From assembly GCA_002352055.1 (NCBI GenBank), contig DEHS01000072.1, forward strand, positions 37,870-65,491: a DNA stretch of 27,622 nucleotides. Reading direction: 5' to 3'. The notes under the pieces are model-generated. The model was given only the letters and a program-made list of their open reading frames with translations. It ran no database searches and had not been told where the DNA came from. This stretch comes from Legionellaceae bacterium UBA2794. GTDB taxonomy: Bacteria; Pseudomonadota; Gammaproteobacteria; Legionellales; Legionellaceae. This document shows positions 1 to 6,633 of the stretch, piece by piece (within the stretch, counting starts at the first letter, position 1; each line of letters starts with the position of its first letter). The translations under genes were made by a program, and so were the position numbers.

Positions 1-1
1 A

Positions 2-565
2 ATTATGCTTGGAATTTATGGATTATTTGTCGAACTGATAAATCCTGGAATGGTATTGCCGGGAGCTGTGGGCGTGGTGTCGTTACTATTAGCCTTGTAT
101 GCCTTGCATTTATTGCCGGTAAATTATGCGGGTCTAGGTTTAATAGTTATTGGGGTTGGATTTATTATTGCCGAGGCTCTAACACCAAGTTTTGGGGTTT
201 TAGGAACTGGGGGAACTGTTGCTTTTATCCTGGGTTCCATTCTGTTGATTAATAGTGACTTGGCAGCATACCAAATCAGCTGGCCAGTTATTCTGGTTAT
301 GGCAGTAATTAATGTTATTTTCTTTATTATTCTTATTAATTTGGCAATCCGATCACGCAATCAAAAAGTAAAAAATGGGTTAGTGATGCTTCTTGGAGCA
401 AAGGGTCGCACATTAAACGAGGTCAATTTAGAAGGGCAAGCAATAATACGGGGTGAGATTTGGAGTGTCCATTCTAAAACTCCTATCTCAGCTGACAAAA
501 ATATAAAAGTAATATTGGCCAATGGATTAAAGCTGGAAGTTGAAGAAGATTTAAATCAGGAATAA
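2..565 (+). CDS. NfeD-family membrane protein, C-terminal part (5' truncated by window)
   Basis: The reading frame is open to the first base of the window, so the ATG at 5 is probably internal. What remains (about 187 residues) is a cluster of four hydrophobic segments (about residues 1-50 and 65-115), followed by a compact polar C-terminal domain rich in beta strands (about 125-186) that looks like the OB-fold NfeD domain. The first segment, around GIYGLFVE, is what follows the ClpP-like serine protease domain in long NfeD proteins, so the missing 5' part probably encodes that domain. The stop lies 23 bases before a slipin gene. NfeD next to a stomatin/slipin is a widespread bacterial pair in which NfeD is thought to process or work with the SPFH protein in the membrane. 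The family is clear; the long form is inferred. Confidence 0.85.
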   Translation: MMLGIYGLFVELINPGMVLPGAVGVVSLLLALYALHLLPVNYAGLGLIVIGVGFIIAEALTPSFGVLGTGGTVAFILGSILLINSDLAAYQISWPVILVMAVINVIFFIILINLAIRSRNQKVKNGLVMLLGAKGRTLNEVNLEGQAIIRGEIWSVHSKTPISADKNIKVILANGLKLEVEEDLNQE

Positions 566-588
566 AACACGGGTTTAAGGAGAGGAGC

Positions 589-1344
589 ATGATGTCACTA
601 TTGGTAGTCATTGTAATTATTGGGGTCCTTTTAATGTCCATGTTCAGAGTATTTCGTGAATATGAGCGAGGCGTTGTGTTTATGCTCGGTCGGTTCTGGA
701 AAGTTAAAGGCCCAGGACTCATCATTATTATTCCGTTAGTGCAGCAAGTGGTTCGTGTCGACTTGCGTACTATTGTTATGGATGTTCCAAGCCAGGATGT
801 GATTTCCCGGGATAATGTTTCCGTGCGAGTCAATGCAGTGGTTTATTTTCGAGTAGTGGTGCCCGAAAATGCGATTATCCAGGTAGAGAATTATTTTGAA
901 GCAACCAGTCAATTAGCTCAAACTACATTGCGGTCGGTATTGGGTCAACATGAACTGGATGAGATGTTATCTGAGCGTGAGCGTCTAAACAGTGACGTAC
1001 AAAAAATATTAGATTCACAAACAGATAATTGGGGCATTAAGGTTTCTAATGTGGAAATAAAGCGGGTTGATTTGGATGAAAGCATGATTCGTGCAATTGC
1101 TAAGCAAGCAGAGGCGGAACGAGATCGAAGGGCTAAAATAATACATGCTGAAGGAGAGTTACAAGCTTCGGAAAAATTACTTCAAGCGTCACAGGTATTA
1201 GCTCAACAGCCTCAAGCAATGCAATTACGCTACTTGCAAACTTTGGCTACTATCGCAGGAGTTAATAATTCAACAATTGTCTTTCCAATGCCTATGGAGC
1301 TGGGCGAAATATTAGCTAATATGTCTGCTAAAGCGAAGAAATAA
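589..1344 (+). CDS. Slipin / stomatin-like SPFH membrane protein
   Basis: This 251-residue protein has one N-terminal hydrophobic segment (about residues 3-19), then an SPFH/band-7 domain (about 20-200). The domain shows family features: EYERGVVFMLGRF near the start, the DVPSQDVISRDNVSV strand, and the LGQHELDEMLSERERLN region. A charged, Ala/Glu/Gln-rich coiled-coil tail follows, with AEAERDRRAKIIHAEGE in its first part. SPFH proteins oligomerise on the inner membrane and organise membrane microdomains; some control proteases. A strong Shine-Dalgarno (AAGGAGAGGAGC) precedes the start. There are two consecutive ATGs, at 589 and 592, and either could be used. The gene follows the NfeD gene by 23 bases, so the two are almost certainly one operon. 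The length is normal for bacterial slipins. No catalytic function is expected. Confidence 0.93.
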   Translation: MMSLLVVIVIIGVLLMSMFRVFREYERGVVFMLGRFWKVKGPGLIIIIPLVQQVVRVDLRTIVMDVPSQDVISRDNVSVRVNAVVYFRVVVPENAIIQVENYFEATSQLAQTTLRSVLGQHELDEMLSERERLNSDVQKILDSQTDNWGIKVSNVEIKRVDLDESMIRAIAKQAEAERDRRAKIIHAEGELQASEKLLQASQVLAQQPQAMQLRYLQTLATIAGVNNSTIVFPMPMELGEILANMSAKAKK

Positions 1345-1472
1345 AGCGAGTGGTATTCGCACTTTGTGAACAATATGTTCAAAGTAGCAGATGGATAAAT
1401 TCACTTCGAACTTTCGTTTATTGGCATTTTATGATAGAACTCTACATTTTAAAGAATCAATGGGGTTTAAGC

Positions 1473-2039
1473 GTGTCAATTAAATCGGACAGATGGATAG
1501 AAAAAATGGCGGTTGAGCATGGCATGATATCGCCGTTTCAACCGGGGCAAGTACGACAAAATGAAACCGGAAGAATTATCTCTTACGGCGTATCCAGTTA
1601 TGGGTATGACGTTCGGTGCTCCAATGAGTTTAAAATATTCACGAATATAAATTCAGCCATAGTTGATCCTAAAGCCTTTGACGAAAACAGTTTTGTGGAT
1701 GTTCAATCAGATGTATGTATCATTCCGCCCAATTCCTTTGCGTTAGCCAGGACAATTGAGTATTTTCGAATCCCCAGAAGTGTGTTAACCATCTGTCTTG
1801 GTAAATCCACCTACGCTCGTTGTGGTATTATCGTGAATGTAACTCCACTAGAACCGGAATGGGAGGGGCATGTCACCTTGGAATTTTCTAACACAACGAC
1901 ACTTCCTGCAAAAATTTATGCTAATGAAGGGGTGGCGCAAATGTTATTCCTGGAGTCGGATGAAGTGTGTGCTGTTTCTTACCGCGATCGGGGTGGAAAA
2001 TATCAGGGACAGACTGGAGTTACTTTACCACGAACTTAA
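1473..2039 (+). CDS. dcd: dCTP deaminase
   Basis: The protein converts dCTP to dUTP, feeding dTMP synthesis. It has 188 residues from a GTG at 1473, the family's usual size and start (SIKSDRWIEKMA). The longer open frame from 1350 adds 41 residues that look unlike the family and was rejected. Visible signatures are SYGVSSYGYDVR (about 37-48), the substrate loop GKSTYARCGI (about 110-119), and EPEWEGHVTLEF with the expected catalytic Glu at residue 137. The C-terminal YQGQTGVTLPRT closes the trimer active site. The start has only a weak GGGG Shine-Dalgarno. It lies 128 bases after the slipin stop, with a small bulged hairpin at 1362-1384 between, so co-transcription is possible but unproven. 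The sequence is of the mono-functional deaminase type, with no sign of a dUTPase fusion. Confidence 0.95.
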   Translation: MSIKSDRWIEKMAVEHGMISPFQPGQVRQNETGRIISYGVSSYGYDVRCSNEFKIFTNINSAIVDPKAFDENSFVDVQSDVCIIPPNSFALARTIEYFRIPRSVLTICLGKSTYARCGIIVNVTPLEPEWEGHVTLEFSNTTTLPAKIYANEGVAQMLFLESDEVCAVSYRDRGGKYQGQTGVTLPRT

Positions 2040-2090
2040 AATAGTGAACTGATTGATAGCTTATCAGTTTTAAGCTTGTTGTTTTCTGTT

Positions 2091-2200
2091 ATCGCAGCAT
2101 CTCTGGATTGCTTCGTCGCTACGCTCCTCGCAAAGACCAATTAAAGTAACGATCAGCCTGTCTTTGCGAGGAGCGTAGCTACGAAGCAATCCAGTGCGAT
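2091..2200. repeat. Palindromic intergenic repeat (GCAATCCAG/CTGGATTGC family)
   Basis: Two 35-base arms, 2103-2137 and 2160-2194, are inverted copies that match at 34 of 35 positions around a 22-base loop. Outside them, ATCGCA (2091-2096) and TGCGAT (2195-2200) can also pair, leaving a six-base bulge on the left. The core GCGAGGAGCG...GAAGCAATCCAG is a sequence I know as a frequent dispersed repeat in several bacterial lineages, including Legionella relatives. The rest of the 305-base gap between dcd and ihfB (2201-2344) shows nothing I can assign. As RNA this would be a long hairpin between convergent genes and could stop transcription from either side, but there is no T-run. Confidence 0.85.
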
Positions 2201-2344
2201 CTCAATTAGCTTCACACAACTTTCTAGTGAACACTGAGGCCCCTCTGCTGGACCGAGGATTTAAAATTTCAGCTAAACGAATAGGAATTAATTAATATTC
2301 AATTTATTAATGTTAATACCGCTGACATCGGGATATCTTTAGCA

Positions 2345-2656
2345 TTAATCATTCTTCGGTAAAGGACAATTTTTACGTGATGCATCAACACGTTCACGTA
2401 ATTCTTTACCCGGCTTAAAGTGCGGACTATGCTTTGCTTCCGTGACCACTTTCTCTCCGGTTTTAGGATTGTGCGCGTTTCTTGGGGGGCGATAATGGAG
2501 TGAAAAACTGCCAAACCCACGAATTTCGATTCTTTGGCCATCAATGAGTGCTTCGCTCATTAATTCCAGTATCCTGTTGATGCCATCTGCTACCTGCTTC
2601 TCAGTCAGATGAGTCATTCGTGCAGCGATTTGTTCAATGAGTTCCGATTTGATCAT
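2345..2656 (-). CDS. ihfB: Integration host factor subunit beta
   Basis: This is the DNA-bending HU/IHF family protein, 103 residues. It begins MIKSELIEQIA and carries the beta-arm signature GFGSFSLHYRPPRNAHNPKTG (about residues 45-65), with the intercalating Pro in the arm region. The arm residues favour IHF beta over HU. The ATG at 2656 was chosen because GAGG lies five bases upstream; a GTG at 2662 would overlap that Shine-Dalgarno too closely. In many gammaproteobacteria ihfB follows rpsA, but here it stands alone behind its own promoter (2736-2763). The tail after the fold (RVDASRKNCPLPKND) is slightly longer than in E. coli. IHF acts as a heterodimer with IhfA in the nucleoid; ihfA is not in this window. 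Confidence 0.93.
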   Translation of the reverse strand: MIKSELIEQIAARMTHLTEKQVADGINRILELMSEALIDGQRIEIRGFGSFSLHYRPPRNAHNPKTGEKVVTEAKHSPHFKPGKELRERVDASRKNCPLPKND

Positions 2657-2735
2657 ACCCACCTCGTTATGTCGCGCGTTTTAAAGTCTGCTCCCAAGAT
2701 AGATTAGGTGCTGACATTTTTGCCTTTGTTTTATA

Positions 2736-2763
2736 AGTATAGACGGGGGAAAAAATTATTCAA
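2736..2763 (-). promoter_or_regulatory. Sigma70-type promoter for ihfB
   Basis: On the minus strand, TTGAAT (positions 2763-2758) and TATACT (2741-2736) are separated by 16 bases, a good match to -35 and -10 boxes. They lie about 80 bases upstream of the ihfB start, in the gap after the methyltransferase gene. The spacer contains a run of five C residues. Confidence 0.55.
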
Positions 2764-2777
2764 TGTTTTCAATCGGG

Positions 2778-3512
2778 TTAGTCAACTTTTGTTTTTCTAA
2801 GCTGTATATAAGCCGTTACTACGCCCCAGCTCATTTGTACTTTTGTGGTAATAAATGGTGAAAAATTAGACGCCAGTAAAGGCTTGCTGGTGGTTATGAT
2901 GACTTGAAGGTGGGGGAGTAAATTAAGCTTGTTTGAGAGATTTTCAAATTCTTCTCCGAACAGTGCTGTGGAATTAATAAAGATTACAGTGGCGTCATTC
3001 ATATCAATTAAAAAATAATCTCCCTGAATGAACTCAACGGTTGCGGCAACTTTCTGGTATCGTTCATAAGTTGTCAGGATTTTTTTCTGTTGACATGCCC
3101 TAATATGCAGTTCAGCGAATAATTCTATTCCGCATGTTTTTTTCATGGGATAAACCATTGCTGCTGCAATAATGGCTTTACCGGTCCCACTTCCCAAATC
3201 ATAAAAAACACTATTTTCGTTAGGTTTCACCAAAGAGAGAAGAGCAATAAATGACAGGAAATCAATTTCTCCATAAGTGTATGCAAATGCATCCATTTTC
3301 TCTCTTGCTTTTCGCGAAATTCCATAACCATCAACATCCTGGTATAAATTTTGGAACACACGAGCGTGCTCCCTTAAATTTAAGGAGTTCTTCCAGCGTT
3401 TCACGCGTAAATAGCGTTTATCCAGCTGACGATAGATTAAAATAGCTGATAATAAAATCATTATCAGAACGCCAAGTGTCAGGACAAAGTGGCTTAATAA
3501 AAAATCAGGCAC
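2778..3512 (-). CDS. Membrane-anchored class I methyltransferase, Dot1-like
   Basis: The 244-residue protein has one N-terminal membrane segment (about residues 9-27), then a basic linker (KRYLRVKRWK), then an AdoMet-dependent methyltransferase fold. Motif I is FYDLGSGTGKAI (about 103-114), the acidic end of strand beta 2 is GIELF (about 127-131), and GDYF follows at 163-166. Several features match the eukaryotic Dot1 histone H3K79 methyltransferase core rather than a generic fold. These are YGEIDF just before motif I (80-85; Dot1 has YGETSF), VIFINSTALFG (175-185; Dot1 has VIFVNNFAFG), and a later TTSKPL strand. The start is GTG at 3512 and overlaps the upstream gene's stop by eight bases, so the two are translationally coupled. 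The substrate is unknown; bacterial Dot1-like proteins need not act on histones. Confidence 0.7.
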   Translation of the reverse strand: MPDFLLSHFVLTLGVLIMILLSAILIYRQLDKRYLRVKRWKNSLNLREHARVFQNLYQDVDGYGISRKAREKMDAFAYTYGEIDFLSFIALLSLVKPNENSVFYDLGSGTGKAIIAAAMVYPMKKTCGIELFAELHIRACQQKKILTTYERYQKVAATVEFIQGDYFLIDMNDATVIFINSTALFGEEFENLSNKLNLLPHLQVIITTSKPLLASNFSPFITTKVQMSWGVVTAYIQLRKTKVD

Positions 3513-4206
3513 GTTTTAAGTCATCATTTAGGATTTTTGCTTTCTCTTCCTGAGTGAGTTTTGGCCAGGCATTGAGCAATACTTTCCCTGCCTGACGTTC
3601 ATTCATGGCCTGGTGATGCATTTCCCAAGGTAACTCATCACTTAGATACAGAACGATCACAAATGAGGTGAGGATGGTGGTTAAAACAGCAAATAAACCC
3701 AAACGAAGTTGGAACATACTAAGAAGTTTATTGCTTTTACTCACTGCATCATTGGCCACTCGCTCCACATGATCGCAGCTTTCCGTAGCAATACGATGAA
3801 ATTGATGGACATCATATTTGGCAAGTTGTGCTGCTATTAATGAAGAAGCGTGTGCACTATGGTGCTCTATATTTTTAATGCATTTTTCAGTCAACTGTCT
3901 TAAGTGCTCCTGTTGATTTTGGATGGTGTGCATAAATTGATTACTATTTCGTTCTAATAATTCCAGATTTTTCTCTCCCTGATTTAAAGCCCGCTCAGTT
4001 ATTTGACGGAAATTAGTGGTTCCTGCTGCGGAAAGAACTTTATTGATGGCCATCATTTCATTTTTAAACAGTTCTGTTTGTTGCATAATATCCGCTCGCC
4101 ACTCAATCATTTTTGTTTCAGCGAGTTCAAAATACGCAATGAACTCACTGGTATGAGATAATAAATCATGGATGCGAGCCAAATCATTTTCTTGAGAATG
4201 CTCCAT
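3505..4206 (-). CDS. Coiled-coil protein with a C-proximal membrane segment, function unknown
   Basis: The 233-residue product is mostly charged helix with heptad-like patterning (about residues 5-160), rich in Glu, Gln, Asn and His. One clear membrane segment follows (about 168-188, LRLGLFAVLTTILTSFVIVLYL), then about 45 polar residues ending KAKILNDDLKRA. There is no signal peptide or recognised motif. The layout superficially recalls cytoplasmic coiled-coil parts of membrane sensors or conjugation-type accessory proteins, but I see no domain that settles it. ATG at 4206 was chosen because GGAG lies five bases upstream; the longer frame starts with GTG at 4224, ahead of that site. The gene overlaps the Dot1-like methyltransferase gene by eight bases. 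Both proteins are membrane-tethered, so they probably act together. Confidence 0.75.
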   Translation of the reverse strand: MEHSQENDLARIHDLLSHTSEFIAYFELAETKMIEWRADIMQQTELFKNEMMAINKVLSAAGTTNFRQITERALNQGEKNLELLERNSNQFMHTIQNQQEHLRQLTEKCIKNIEHHSAHASSLIAAQLAKYDVHQFHRIATESCDHVERVANDAVSKSNKLLSMFQLRLGLFAVLTTILTSFVIVLYLSDELPWEMHHQAMNERQAGKVLLNAWPKLTQEEKAKILNDDLKRA

Positions 4207-4241
4207 ACCTTCTCCAAAAAGCACCAGCTATTTAAGCTCTA

Positions 4242-4255
4242 AAACACGAGTGTTT
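4242..4255. promoter_or_regulatory. Perfect 6+2+6 palindrome in divergent promoter region
   Basis: AAACAC-GA-GTGTTT lies 36 bases upstream of the coiled-coil gene start, in the gap between two divergent genes. It could be a regulator dimer site or a small hairpin in the 5' leader. No regulator is proposed. Confidence 0.35.
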
Positions 4256-4303
4256 CGCATGGGCTTAATTATGTGAATCCTTATATATACTAGAACTTTA
4301 TTT

Positions 4304-4319
4304 CTGACACTAGTGCCAG
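4304..4319. promoter_or_regulatory. 16-bp near-perfect palindrome in divergent promoter region
   Basis: CTGACACTAGTGCCAG reads the same on both strands except for one symmetric pair. It sits between the divergent coiled-coil gene and the putative effector gene, about 45 bases upstream of the PmrA-like box. It may be an operator, but this rests only on symmetry and location. Confidence 0.35.
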
Positions 4320-4362
4320 AACGGCATTTTTGCTGCAAAGTGCTCTATACTGTAAAAAAATT

Positions 4363-4382
4363 GTTAATATTTCCTTAATCTT
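4363..4382 (+). promoter_or_regulatory. PmrA-like tandem box upstream of putative effector gene
   Basis: Two direct repeats, GTTAATATT (4363-4371) and CTTAATCTT (4374-4382), have an 11-base period. They closely fit the Legionella PmrA element as I recall it, a tandem cTTAATatT with a two-base gap. A possible -10, TAGAAT, begins at 4390. The position is about 45 bases upstream of the start codon, with GAGGTGGGAG as Shine-Dalgarno. PmrA activates many Dot/Icm effector genes, so this supports the effector idea for the next gene. Confidence 0.6.
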
Positions 4383-4426
4383 GAATCATTAGAATAAGAG
4401 ATATACCTAGAGGTGGGAGATTTATA

Positions 4427-5464
4427 ATGGCGCGTAATACCGGTTTTTTTAATGCAGGCTCTATGGCTTTAGTTGGGAAGAAGCAAGAGAATCTGTCTTA
4501 CGTGGCAATGGGTGGGAAACAACTGCATGCGATAGCAGTATGTCTTATTGATCACTTTAAAAATTCCTCCCGGATTAATGAAGGCTTGTTGAAAACTGTT
4601 TTAGAGCGTTTATTTCAACATTTTCCTCAGTATAAATCGAATCAACCTTATTTGACTCAAGCGGAACGGATGAGAATGATCCTTACCAATTTTCGCAAAT
4701 CAGAAGTTGTCGAGTCGATGGCTTTTGTATTAAAGCAGTTATTAGTCGATGAATTATTTGCGAATCCATTGGTGTACCCAGAAGTATTTAGTCATGTGGT
4801 ACCGGGTACTACTAAAGATTCTTTTCGTCAGACATCCAATTCTTTCCCCATAAGTGCCTTGAGCGCTTTAGCCAAAAAATTGGGGATTACAATTACTGTA
4901 TCGTTTAAAGAAGCGGAGAAAGAATTAAGATTACGACAAATTTACAACTCGGGTAGTCAGACCATTCCCTCAGCTTCAATTTCTTTAATGGTTGAGAGTG
5001 GTCATTATCATCCTCAAGTTAAGAATCCCCAGGATTTTGCCTATGTAGGGCATCTGGCTATAAACCATCCAGAACCTTTAGAAACCCATGAGCCTGGTAC
5101 CCTTGACAATATTCTGGATATGATTGGTACTAATGAAAAACATATTGTTCATACCTATCATCAATGGCGGGACAATTTATTAAGCGAAGTAGCCTCCGGC
5201 GTGTTGACTGCCAACAAATTAATTGATTTATACATCCAAAATGTACCAGCAACGTTGCCTCCCAATGCATCTTACTATATCAATCTTTATAAATCAGAAA
5301 GCACCGCAGTTAAAGCGGATCCTATTGTGGATTCGCATCAATACCTTATCAACTCGATAGTTTCTGCCTTAGCCAGTCAGATTAGTTTGGGCCAAATTGA
5401 TCCGGACAAGTTATTTGAAGAGATTGAGAAAAAGCAGCCGCGTCACGTATTATCTGCCCGATGA
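4427..5464 (+). CDS. Candidate Dot/Icm-type effector, possible OTU-like fold without the catalytic Cys
   Basis: This is a 345-residue soluble protein with no signal peptide or membrane segment. The C-terminus carries LFEEIEKKQ, an E-block-like EExE at residues 331-334, 12-15 residues from the end, as in many Legionella type IVB substrates. A PmrA-like box lies upstream. Weak pattern similarity to OTU-type cysteine proteases can be seen. SALSALAKKLGITITV (about 143-158) resembles the strand-helix before the OTU core, and ISLMVESGHYHPQV (about 185-198) resembles the strand with the catalytic His (H193). At the N-terminus GGKQLHAIA (29-37) sits where DGNCLFRAI is expected, with Gln32 in place of Cys, although Cys39 is nearby. 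If the fold is right, it may be a pseudoenzyme or use a different residue. The effector call is moderate; the OTU relation is tentative. Confidence 0.6.
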   Translation: MARNTGFFNAGSMALVGKKQENLSYVAMGGKQLHAIAVCLIDHFKNSSRINEGLLKTVLERLFQHFPQYKSNQPYLTQAERMRMILTNFRKSEVVESMAFVLKQLLVDELFANPLVYPEVFSHVVPGTTKDSFRQTSNSFPISALSALAKKLGITITVSFKEAEKELRLRQIYNSGSQTIPSASISLMVESGHYHPQVKNPQDFAYVGHLAINHPEPLETHEPGTLDNILDMIGTNEKHIVHTYHQWRDNLLSEVASGVLTANKLIDLYIQNVPATLPPNASYYINLYKSESTAVKADPIVDSHQYLINSIVSALASQISLGQIDPDKLFEEIEKKQPRHVLSAR

Positions 5465-5470
5465 AGTTAG

Positions 5471-5500
5471 AAAAGAACCGGACTTAAGCCGGTTCTTTTT
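5471..5500. terminator. Bidirectional rho-independent terminator
   Basis: AAAAGAACCGG and CCGGTTCTTTT form a perfect 11-bp stem around the loop ACTTAAG. It ends in a T-run on the plus strand and, through the leading A-run, on the minus strand. It lies between the convergent effector-candidate and PLP-enzyme genes and overlaps the latter's stop codon, so it can serve both. Confidence 0.85.
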
Positions 5501-6449
5501 AATAAAAGCCTTCCTGTTTCATCCATGCGTCATTGGCATATTTGGACATATAATTTCTTATCGAATCAGGAAGTATGACCAGACATTTTTGTCCTTTACT
5601 TAATGATTGAGCAGCCTGTAGGGCGCCCCACATTGCAGCACCGCATGAGCCACCGACCAGCAAGCCCTCTTCTCTGATTAATCGCCGGGCTGTGCGGAAT
5701 GAATCGACATCGTTTGTTTTTACATAAGCATCAATTAAACTGTTGTTAAGTACATCGGGGAAAAAATCATACCCAATCCCCTCTACGTGATAAGGCAATA
5801 TCTTATCACCGCCACCGAGTATCGAGCCTTCTGGATCTACGCCAATGATTTTTATTTTTGGATTGTATTCTTTTAGCCGCTTGGCTATTCCCGTAATAGT
5901 CCCACCAGTGCCAACTCCTGCAACCACCATGTCCAGATCCATGCCAAAATCATTAATAATTTCTTGGGCGGTACCGTGATAATGTGCATTAGGGTTATTT
6001 GGATTCGCATATTGGTCGAGTATATGAGAGTTCGGAATTTTTGCCTGTAATTGTTTTGCCAATGAAATATGACTGTCCGGATCGTGTGACGCCGCTTCAG
6101 TAGGCGTACGGTAAATCACTGCCCCTAAAAGCTCTAGTACGGATTGTTTTTCCTGGCTCATTTTATTGGGCATAGTAATAATTACTTTATACCCTAATAC
6201 CGCTCCCGCCAGAGCAAGGCCAATGCCTGTGTTTCCCGATGTAGGTTCTATCAGGGTATCACCTGGTTTAATGCGGCCTTCTTCTTGAGCTCTTATAACC
6301 ATCTCATAGCCAATTCTATCTTTGACAGAGCCACCAGGATTGAAAAATTCGCATTTGGCGTATAATTCACAATCCAGATCTTTGCCTAAATGGTTAATTT
6401 TAACAACTGGAGTCTGACCAATGGTGGCCAGTATATTTGAATAAATCAT
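5499..6449 (-). CDS. Cystathionine beta-synthase-like PLP enzyme (cysteine synthase family)
   Basis: This is a fold-type II PLP enzyme of 316 residues. The Schiff-base Lys is K43 in GGSVKDRIGYE. The substrate loop is EPTSGNTGIGLAL (about 68-80), the PLP phosphate loop is GVGTGGTITG, and the cofactor Ser is in GGSCGAA near the C-terminus. The EGIGYDFFPDVL and LPDSIRNYMSKYANDAWM segments are more typical of cystathionine beta-synthase than of O-acetylserine sulfhydrylase. It lacks an N-terminal haem domain and the C-terminal regulatory CBS pair found in animal enzymes. It therefore likely condenses Ser or O-acetylserine with homocysteine or sulfide; the exact substrate cannot be read off. ATG at 6449 was preferred because AAGGG lies seven bases upstream; a 20-residue upstream extension is unlike the family. 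No cystathionine lyase gene is adjacent. Confidence 0.85.
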   Translation of the reverse strand: MIYSNILATIGQTPVVKINHLGKDLDCELYAKCEFFNPGGSVKDRIGYEMVIRAQEEGRIKPGDTLIEPTSGNTGIGLALAGAVLGYKVIITMPNKMSQEKQSVLELLGAVIYRTPTEAASHDPDSHISLAKQLQAKIPNSHILDQYANPNNPNAHYHGTAQEIINDFGMDLDMVVAGVGTGGTITGIAKRLKEYNPKIKIIGVDPEGSILGGGDKILPYHVEGIGYDFFPDVLNNSLIDAYVKTNDVDSFRTARRLIREEGLLVGGSCGAAMWGALQAAQSLSKGQKCLVILPDSIRNYMSKYANDAWMKQEGFY

Positions 6450-6549
6450 GATAGTCCCTTGAAATGATAGTTTGCTGATTATATGGGTTTTATTAATGAA
6501 AATCAGCACGCCGCTTTAATTATGGTTATTTTGACTTTTTTAAATTATA

Positions 6550-6611
6550 TTAATAAAGGTAAGCGTTTTATGACTCGTGGTCCTTTAGTCGAGCATCTGC
6601 ACCTTTATTAA
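6550..6611 (+). promoter_or_regulatory. Long stem-loop in the leader of the lipoprotein gene
   Basis: TTAATAAAGGT (6550-6560) and ACCTTTATTAA (6601-6611) are perfect 11-base inverted copies enclosing 40 bases. Inside, GACT and AGTC can pair around CGTGGTCCTTT. The structure ends 22 bases before the lipoprotein start codon, so it would lie in the 5' untranslated region if transcription starts upstream. It may be a regulatory leader; no known riboswitch class is recognised. Confidence 0.4.
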
Positions 6612-6633
6612 CTAACTACGCAGGAAGCTAAAA

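Noticed and set aside
483..833. Minus-strand open frame opposite nfeD and slipin
   Set aside because: It is antisense to two well-supported genes and has no recognisable domain or ribosome site.
1362..1384. Terminator between slipin and dcd
   Set aside because: CTTTGTGAACA/TGTTCAAAG makes a bulged hairpin but no T-run follows; it could be an operator, but nothing supports either role.
1350..1472. N-terminal extension of dcd
   Set aside because: The extra 41 residues do not resemble any Dcd protein, while the GTG at 1473 gives the family's usual start and length.
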